Of a stretch of DNA of 64,000 bases, positions 55,092-64,000 are shown piece after piece (position 1 is the stretch's first letter; the number at the start of each line of letters is the position of its first letter). A program made the position numbers and the translations under genes. Below the pieces are notes generated by a model. It saw only the letters and a list, made by a program, of their open reading frames with translations, made no database searches and was not told where the DNA came from. The stretch is from Actinostola sp. cb2023 (Eukaryota; Cnidaria; Anthozoa; Actiniaria; Actinostolidae), in NCBI GenBank assembly GCA_033675265.1, contig JAUJYZ010001221.1, positions 141,001 through 205,000 of the forward strand, in the 5' to 3' direction.

Positions 55092-56510
55092 GATGCAAGC
55101 ATAAGAACAAGTACAAGAGCAGGGCTTGTATCACTGTGAAAACAGGCCTGACGCAATCATATGCACAAGCATAGTACTGAAGAGGATTTATGTCACTGTG
55201 AAAACGGGGCTGACGCAAGCATAAGACATAAGAACATTTGACAAGAGGCCTTACTTCACTGTGAAAACAGGGCTGATCGACGCAAGTATAACCCCAAACA
55301 CAAGAGGCCTTATGTCACTGTAAAAACGAGCCGGACGCAAGCATAAAAACAAAAAGAGGCCTTATGTCACTGTGAAAACGGACTTGACCCAAGCATAAGC
55401 ACAAACACAAGAGGACTTATGTCACTGTGAAAATGGGCTTGACGCAAGCATAAGCACAAGCACAAGAGGACTTGTATCACTGTGAAAATAGGGCTGACAC
55501 AAGCACAATCACAAACACAAGAGCGTTTATGTCACTGTGAAAACAGGCCTGACGCAAGCATAAGCGCAAGTACAAGAGGTCTTATTTCACTGTGAAAACA
55601 GGCCTGATGCAAGCATAAGCACATACACAAGAGGGTTTATCTCACTGTGAAAACAGGCCTGACGCAAGCATAAGCGCAAGTACAAGAGGGTTTATTTCAC
55701 TGTGAAAACAGGCCGACGCAAGCATAAGCGCAAGTACAAGAGGTCTTATTTCACTGTGAAAACGGGCCTGATGCAAGCATAAGCACATACACAAGAGGGT
55801 TTATCTCACTGTGAAAACAGGCCTGACGCAAGCATAAGCGCAAGTACAAGAGGGTTTATTTCACTGTGAAAACAGGCCGACGCAAGCATAAGCGCAAGTA
55901 CAAGAGGTCTTATTTCACTGTGAAAACGGGCCTGATGCAAGCATAAGCGCAAGTACAAGAGGTCTTATTTCACTGTGAAAACGGGCCTGATGCAAGCATA
56001 AGCACATACACAAGAGGGTTTATCTCACTGTGAAAACAGGCCTGATGCAAGCATAAGCGCAAGTACAAGAGGGTTTATCTCACTGTGAAAACAGGCCGAC
56101 GCAAGCATAAGCGCAAGTACAAGAGGTCTTATTTCACTGTGAAAAACGGGCCTGATGCAAGCATAAGCACATACACAAGAGGGTTTATCTCACTGTGAAA
56201 ACAGGCCTGACGCAAGCATAAGCGCAAGTACAAGAGGGTTTATTTCACTGTGAAAACAGGCCGACGCAAGCATAAGCGCAAGTACAAGAGGTCTTATTTC
56301 ACTGTGAAAACGGGCCTGATGCAAGCATAAGCGCAAGTACAAGAGGTCTTATTTCACTGTGAAAACGGGCCTGATGCAAGCATAAGCACATACACAAGAG
56401 GGTTTATCTCACTGTGAAAACAGGCCTGATGCAAGCATAAGCGCAAGTACAAGAGGTCTTATCTCACTGTAAAAACGGGCCTGACGCAAGCACAAGCATA
56501 AGTACAAAGG
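55092..56510. repeat. ~55-bp minisatellite with higher-order structure
   Basis: About 25 units of 'cactgtgaaaacaggcctga' 'cgcaagcataagcgcaagta' 'caagaggtcttattt'. Variant units (gggtttatctc; aagcacatacac; ggccgacgc) recur in fixed order as three- and four-unit blocks. Units are diverged at the left edge and more uniform from about 55,550. Confidence 0.95.
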
Positions 56511-57157
56511 TTAATGTTTTTGGCCATTTCTTGCACTTGCGCCCATGCTTGCGTCGGGCTCGTTTTTACATGACACATGTTCCAAGTCCGTGTGTGTTCA
56601 TCGCCAGGGAAAACAAAGCATCACCGCTCGTGCGTCGTGGTTCTTATGCTTAATAGAAGATACAAATACGTCCACACGCGTTAACCAAGCCCTTAACAAA
56701 AATATTCAAGGAAATTCCGAGGTATTTTGAAACTGATTCCGAAAAGTATTCCATAGCATGTACGGCATGTTTCATAATACTGAAGATCTGTTCTTAAAGG
56801 TGGTCCATATCTTGAATTGGTCGTCACACGTTGGGGATTAATTCACAGCGTACTAGACCAGGTACTATACCCCACCAGTAGGGCACGCCAGGTGCGGCCC
56901 AGCAAGAATGGAGAACAAAAGCTTTTCGCATTAGAAATTCTTACTGATCTACCGCACCGCGCTGATTATACGGAGTAGTCAGCCGTAGTGGAGGTACCAT
57001 GCATGATATCTTTGAAGTTCTTTCGATCATTCTTCATTACTACTGCTAATTAATAACTGAGCGTGAGGTCACAGTACAGGACAATATCAGCCCGAGGTCT
57101 TGACAGTGCAGACAGAGCCTTAGGCGAGGTTTGTACAAAAAAAAACAATTATATTTT
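56511..57157. other. No gene recognised
   Basis: The first 60 bases contain an inverted partial copy of the preceding minisatellite unit ('cttgcgtcgggctcgttttt'). The remainder has no repeat or supportable coding region. Confidence 0.4.
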
Positions 57158-57262
57158 ATTAAATAAATTGTAGTGGCTTCATCTGCATTTAAAATTTGTT
57201 TAATGAACCAAGCTTTTTTTTTTTTTTTTTAATGCAGATGAAGCCACTACAATTTATTTAAT
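57158..57262. mobile_element. Small perfect inverted repeat with poly-T loop
   Basis: 'attaaataaattgtagtggc' + 'ttcatctgcattt' is repeated exactly inverted after a ~38-bp loop containing about 18 T. Confidence 0.9.
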
Positions 57263-57403
57263 CTGATGCCTGCATACAAGGAAACCCTTAGTATAATTAT
57301 ATGTTATCTTAGTTTAGGTGTCCCCAATTAGTGGTCCACTTGTGGACTGTTAGAAGATTAGACACGTTAACTTGAAAGTTGTATTATTATTATTATTATT
57401 GTA

Positions 57404-58992
57404 AGACCGAGGTCTGATATTTTCCTGTACTGATCGAGTAAGCGAGGTTACTAAGTTGGTTATTATATGGCATTTTTAATCGAGGTCTGATATTTACCTG
57501 TACTGATCGAGTAAGCGAGGTTATTGAGTTGTTTATTATATGGTATTTTAATCGAGGTCTGATATTTTCCTGTACTGATCGAGCAAGCGAGGTTATTAAG
57601 TTGGTTATTATATGGTATTTTAATCGAGGTCTGATATTTTCCTGTACTGATCGAGCAAGCGAGGTTACTAAGTTGGTTATTATATGGCATTTTTAATCGA
57701 GGTCTGATATATTACCTGTACTGATCGAGCAAGCGAGGTTATTAAGTGGTTTATTATATGGTATTTTAATCTGATATTTTCCTGTACTGATCGAGCAAGC
57801 GAGGTTACTAAGTTGGTTATTATATGGCATTTTTAATGAGGTCTGATATTTTCCTGTACTGATCGAGCAAGCGAGGTTACTAAGTTGGTTATTATATGGC
57901 ATTTTTAATCGAGGTCTGATATTTACCTGTACTGATCGAGTAAGCGAGGTTATTGAGTTGTTTATTATATGGTATTTTAATCGAGGTCTGATATTTTCCT
58001 GTACTGATCGAGCAAGCGAGGTTATTAAGTTGGTTATTATATGGTATTTTAATCGAGGTCTGATATTTTCCTGTACTGATCGAGCAAGCGAGGTTACTAA
58101 GTTGGTTATTATATGGCATTTTTAATCGAGGTCTGATATTTACCTGTACTGATCGAGCAAGCGAGGTTATCGAGCAAGCGAGGTTATTAGAGTTTAGTTG
58201 GTTATTATATGGCATATTTTAATCGAGGTCTGATATTTTCCTGTACTGATCGAGCAAGCGAGGTTACTAAGTTGGTTATTATATGGCATTTTTAATCGAG
58301 GTCTGATATTTACCTGTACTGATCGAGCAAGCGAGGTTATTAAGTTGGTTATGGCATTTTTATCGAGGTCTGATATTTTTTTAATCGATCGGTCTGATAT
58401 TTTTTACCTGCATTTTTAATACTGATCGAGCAAGCGAGGTTATTAAGTTGTTTATTATATATATGGCATTTTTTAATCGAGGGTCTGATATTTACCTGTA
58501 CTGTACTGATCGAGCAAGCGAGGTTATTAAGTTGTTTATTATATGGCATTTTTTAATCGAGGTCTGATATTTTCCTGTACTGATCGAGCAAGCGAGGTTA
58601 CTAAGTTGTTTATTATATGGCATTTTTAATCGAGGTCTGATATTTACCTGTACTGATCGAGTAAGCGAGGTTATTAAGTTGTTTATTATATGGCATTTTT
58701 AATCGAGGTCTGATATTTACCTGTACTGTCTGATATTTTACCTGTACTGATCGAGCAAGCGAGGTTATTAAGTTGTTTATTATATGGCATTTTTAATCGA
58801 GGTCTGATATTTTCCTGTACTGATCGAGCAAGCGAGGTTATTAAGTTGTTTATTATATGGCATTTTTAATCGAGGTCTGATATTTTTTACCTGTACTGAT
58901 CGAGCAAGCGAGGTTATTAAGTTGTTTTTATATATTTTTATCGAGGCATTTTCCTATACTTTTTAATCGATGGCATTTTTAATCGAGGTTAT
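57404..58992. repeat. ~74-bp minisatellite (gaggtctgatattt...gagcaagcgagg)
   Basis: About 21 units of 'aatcgaggtctgatattttc' 'ctgtactgatcgagcaagcg' 'aggttattaagttggttatt' 'atatggcattttt'. The right part (from about 58,340) is scrambled by partial duplications and truncations. Minus-strand frames (NNQLSNLACSISTGKYQTS) are artefacts. Confidence 0.96.
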
Positions 58993-59124
58993 TTTTGTCG
59001 TGGTACAAAATTCGTAATCGTCCACGGACATTACCGGAGAATCTTGCCCGCTAAATAACCAATCAGATAGCGCGAATTTACAGGAAGTAACTTGTTTCAA
59101 AAATGGAGAAATCAACGGTTGAAT

Positions 59125-59673
<549 letters not shown>

Positions 59674-60332
59674 TTGATCGCACTATTGATACCTGATGAG
59701 ACAACAAGCAGTTGATCATTAATTCTCCTTAAATCATTTCTCCGACTTGTAAATTCATTCACTTTATTCCTCGTTTTCTAAGTTGGAGAGAAATATAAAA
59801 AGCGCGGTTTTTCCTCCAGCTTTTCCAAGTACCTTTCCCAACGGTTTCGACACACCGGCTATTCTCTTGAAACATTCCACAGTCTATTGTTGTCATTGCC
59901 GTTATTTACTTAGACTGATATAACCGGAAGTCTGCTTCCGCAGACGTTCGCATGTTCTTAAAAACAGTTTATTGGAATTGAGTTGAAAAATAAAAAAATC
60001 AAATCAAATCAATCACTTTTTTTAGCAGTACTGCTAATTACAGAGACACGACTCTCACACGTTTCAGTACCACCCAAGAATAATACATGTACAAGATTTG
60101 TAAATAAATTGAATCTTGTAAACTTGTGTGGTTAGCTTTGTTCATAGGATTAACTGGCGGGAGGTAACACGTTTACCGGCTATTTTTAGTTAACAACTGG
60201 TCGTCGCTATTTTCGACTGACCATGTTGCTAAACGTTAATCCGATTATCTAGCACCACGCGCTCGTCCATTCAGTTTAATAACAAATGAGTAACCATGGA
60301 CTAAGCGTGTGCATAGAATCAAATGGCTATGT
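59674..60332. other. No feature recognised
   Basis: AT-rich unique-looking sequence. No frame, hairpin or tandem repeat that I would support. Confidence 0.4.
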
Positions 60333-61028
60333 AATGAATGACTGAATGACTGACTGATGACTGACTAGCTGACTGGCTGGCTGGCTGGCTAATTGACTGA
60401 CTGACTAGCTGACTGGCTGTCTGGCTAATTGACTGACTGACTAACTGACATCTGCTAGCTGGCTGGCTGACTGAATGGCTGAATGACTGAATGACTGAAT
60501 GGCTGAATGGCTGAATGACTGAATGACTGAATGACTGAATGACTGAATGACTGAATGACTGAATGACTGAATGACTGAATGACTGAATGACTGAATGACT
60601 GAATGACTGATGACTGAATGACTGAATGACTGAATGATGATGAATGACTGAATGACTGAATGACTGAATGACTGAATGACTGAATGACTGAATGACTGAA
60701 TGACTGAATGACTGAATGACTGAATGACTGAATGACTGAATGACTGAATGACTGAATGACTGAATGACTGAATGACTGAATGACTGAATGACTGAATGAC
60801 TGAATGACTGAATGACTGAATGACTGAATGACTGAATGACTGAATGACTGAATGACTGAATGACTGAATGACTGAATGACTGAATGACTGAATGACTGAA
60901 TGACTGAATGACTGAATGACTGAATGACTGAATGACTGAATGACTGAATGACTGAATGACTGAATGACTGAATGACTGAATGACTGAATGACTGAATGAC
61001 TGAATGACTGAATGACTGAATGACTGAA
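60333..61028. repeat. 8-bp array (gactgaat) and degenerate ctgactgg flank
   Basis: About 65 copies of an octamer at 60,480-61,027, with a few deletions near 60,610-60,640. The left flank has degenerate 'ctggctggctgactga' steps. It yields the 210-codon SVIQSFSH frame, which is an artefact. Confidence 0.98.
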
Positions 61029-61149
61029 CCTTCGTAGAAATCAGAAAACATTGTTTGTTGAGCGGTTAACCTTGGTAAACCGCACAAGTGTAAACACGGC
61101 CTTGTATTTTGGTAAAGCGCTCAAGTGTATAATTAAACACGGCATGAGT

Positions 61150-61330
61150 TGAATAAAAGGCAAACTAGAGCTATGTGCAAGCGCTCCCAACAACACCTAC
61201 TCCATGCAGAACTGGCTCCACCTTTCTCAATCTATGTAAATACTGGCGGGAAAGAAACATAAAGACTACGAGAAGCGCTAGCTCTTTGCCGCGCGCGTGG
61301 ATAAAAGTGGGTCCAGTTCTGGACTATTAA
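61150..61330. repeat. Dispersed repeat, inverse of 25,060-25,400
   Basis: 'cagaactggctccaccttt', 'aaagactacgagaagcgct' and 'ggataaaagtgggtccagtt' match the other copy on the opposite strand. Confidence 0.65.
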
Positions 61331-61405
61331 ATGTTTACAATTGTTATTGGTAGTGTGCACACGAATTGTTGGGCTACCTGTGCTTTAACGATCACAAAAC
61401 AAATG

Positions 61406-61881
<476 letters not shown>

Positions 61882-61924
61882 TTTATTTCTGTGTCAAATG
61901 TTCTAGCTTACAATAGAGTAGCCG

Positions 61925-62370
61925 TAACGGAGGACACCTCAGTACTTGACTTGCAAACGCTACCAACATATTTTAACGTCGGTTAGCCAACTGATGTTGG
62001 GAAGCGTTTGTACACTGAGGTCATTAGAGTTTCGTGACCTTTATTATTACAACAGTGTTGTTTAAGACTGTACGTAGTAGAACAAACTGGACAATCTTTT
62101 CGTATGTTATTAGTAACTTTCTTGACATTCAGTGGATCGATCTTGTACGTTGTTGTGCGTTCGCTATTTAAAATTACTAGCGCGCTAGTGCTAGACCGAT
62201 TTTTTTTTTACCATAGTTACAAAAGATTTTACCATATTTACATAAAGATATCCAAAATCAAAGAATGACGTCTATGTCAGGATTCCAGAAATATATAGAA
62301 CTTTCGTAGTAGATCCGGATCTAGTACCAGCGCGCTAGCAATTTTAAATATTGAATATACGCTACAACAA
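61925..62370. mobile_element. Two inverted-repeat remnants
   Basis: 'gaggacacctcagtacttga' + 'cttgcaaacgctacc' against 'gggaagcgtttgtacactga' (61,930-62,030). 'gcgttcgctatttaaaatta' + 'ctagcgcgctag' against 'agcgcgctagcaattttaaa' (62,149-62,370). Confidence 0.75.
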
Positions 62371-62870
62371 AATTGTTACACTGAAGAAGATCCGAGGAAG
62401 GTCGAAGCGTTCGTAGCTTTTTATGGCTAATTTAATAATATCAAAGCCAGAAACAACAAATTTCTAGTTTTAGAACCACACAAAATCGAACTAAAAACAC
62501 TTGATGATAAAACAAACAGCAACTCTTACAATGCCGACAGACATTCTTATACACCGTGTATTTTGGATATTTTGTATTAGTTTATGATCTTTATCATTAT
62601 AAGACTGTGATTTATCGAGTGGTTCTCGACCTCTGAAGTAACTGACCTCTAGTTGTCAGCCAAACAAGAAGTCCTGGCAGTCGTCCAGTGACCTTCGCCG
62701 CCGCACATGTCCGGTTCGGCGACTACATTTCTGAAACAAAAACAGGTGGCTGAAGATATTAACGCAACAGAAAGTACATCTTATTCATAGCTTTAGTTTT
62801 TATACTGACATTTTTCCTATTACTGATATATATTTTTATGAGTTTAATATCTTAATGTGATTTTTTAAAT
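62371..62870. other. No gene recognised; CTGAAGA..GGTCGAAG motif
   Basis: 'ctgaagaagatccgaggaag' + 'gtcgaagcg' at about 62,381 resembles a motif often found near the ends of animal retroelements and is a weaker cousin of the hammerhead-like core at 49,690. The rest is unassigned. Confidence 0.4.
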
Positions 62871-63138
62871 GATATACGGTCGTTTGCAGAAACGTTGTAG
62901 TATACATTTATACAAATATCTAATGAGATACAAAGTGTGAAACATCACTTATTTTCTGCTAATATATCTGAAACATCAATTTCAGATTAGTATCGCATCC
63001 ATCAAGGACAACACAATGATTTTCAGCACTATTTTGTGCTTACACAGTTGTATGGCATGTTTAACATTTTGCATCTCATTAGATATTTGTATATTTGTAT
63101 AAATGTATACTGCAACGTTTCTGCAATCGAGTGTATAT
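62871..63138. mobile_element. MITE, arms cgtttgcagaaacgttg
   Basis: 'gtcgtttgcagaaacgttgt' ... 'atacaaatatctaatgagat' on the left are inverted at 63,078-63,136. About 268 bp. Confidence 0.88.
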
Positions 63139-63341
<203 letters not shown>

Positions 63342-63407
63342 CAGTATCGTCTAGAGATTGGGTAATGGTAACGAGCTTATAGTCGAAAACGTAAACCGTT
63401 AAACCGT

Positions 63408-63510
63408 AACATTTCCGGTTATAAGTCCCCCCGGTTATAAGCCGCCCGGTTATAAGTCCCCCGGTTATAAGATCCCCCGATCGATTATAAGCCCACTCCA
63501 TTATAGATAT
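63408..63510. repeat. Short tandem repeat (ccggttataagtccc)
   Basis: Four or five degenerate 15-18-bp units of 'ccggttataag' with variable C runs. Confidence 0.85.
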
Positions 63511-64000
63511 GCATTATACTTTATCTGAACACATTCGCGTTTCAATTAAAAAGCTTTTACTAGCTGTTAGCTAGTGTTGCATGAACACTGTTTAACTAAA
63601 ATGGTCACGATTAAACATTGTTTTTTTTTTAAATAGAACGGATTTCAGTCTTTTTTTCCTCACTTTTTCAAAACGATAGCGGGAACAATGACGTCATATA
63701 CCACTCCCGAGTAACTGAGAGTAGCCTGGCGACTAGCTCTGACGTCATCTAGGTGTTGGGAGGAGGGGAGGGGACGGGATGTAGGAAGGCGAGTCTGGTA
63801 CGTAAAACGTTTAGCTGGATAATTCCAAAAAGTGGTCGTCAATATAATTCTCTTTTTTTTTTGCTCAAGATTACGTCACACGTAAAACCTGTAAAACCTG
63901 TTGTCCGATTCGGAATGAGGAGTCTCCAAGAGTTTGCCGTACTAAATAGTGTTATCTGTATTGTTTTCTATTGTTTCATCAGTGCTATTTAGTACTAGCG
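63511..64000. other. No gene recognised
   Basis: A plus-strand frame of 79 codons begins at 63,753 (MLGGGEGTGCRKASLVRKTF) with a hydrophobic end. It has no start context, splice or family support. Confidence 0.35.

Noticed and set aside
54962..55156. 64-codon minus-strand frame with a signal-peptide-like start
   Set aside because: Its first codons lie in the 55-bp minisatellite, and the rest has no family or splice support.
60455..61087. 210-codon SVIQSFSH frame
   Set aside because: Translation of an 8-bp array in which three octamers make an eight-residue period. Not a protein.

Overview
The window is nuclear DNA of an animal, probably a marine invertebrate. It has a multi-exon gene with spliceosomal introns, a 5'-truncated LINE, dozens of short inverted-repeat (MITE-like) elements and very many micro- and minisatellites. 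There is no operon structure, CRISPR or bacterial-type gene. A short peptide with a DIPGA motif inside one MITE reminds me of predicted proteins from anthozoan cnidarians, but I would not assign a phylum from this.

Layout. 1-1.58 kb: unassigned sequence plus a 64-bp and a 10-bp tandem array. 1.58-21.17 kb: one 19.6-kb minisatellite of roughly 210 units, fading into degenerate TTCA-type tetranucleotide repeats to 21.87 kb. 21.96-37.45 kb, minus strand: a hexosaminidase D-like (GH20, HEXD) gene, of which I could place 13 coding exons by reading splice sites, phase and family conservation. The start codon is at 37,453, the catalytic Asp-Glu pair at about 28,664, and the last exon in view at 21,960. 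The C-terminal part is not in view, so the 19.6-kb minisatellite appears to lie inside the next intron. All introns in view carry transposon debris or a private minisatellite. Exon 11 carries an apparent 1-bp deletion, and intron 11 uses a GC-AG splice pair.

37.8-40.7 kb: a 500-bp TAG microsatellite, an 11-bp array, dispersed repeats and a 359-bp near-perfect palindrome. 40.8-43.8 kb: two head-to-head inverted copies of an unrecognised gene whose protein contains a 16-residue (48-bp) proline-rich repeat; one copy is open with 4 repeats, the other is frameshifted with about 16. 43.9-47.7 kb: MITEs, a 45-bp minisatellite and an ATA microsatellite. 48.0-49.7 kb: a decayed tyrosine-recombinase-like (Crypton-type) gene split by a 5'-truncated LINE. 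49.7-54.9 kb: nested inverted-repeat elements, poly-C and ATT tracts. 55.1-64 kb: minisatellites at 55.1-56.5 and 57.4-59.0 kb, an 8-bp array at 60.3-61.0 kb, several ATT microsatellites (one attached to a LINE 3' tail) and further MITEs.

Only the HEXD-like gene looks like an ordinary host gene. Most long open frames elsewhere are by-products of tandem repeats whose units lack stop codons.
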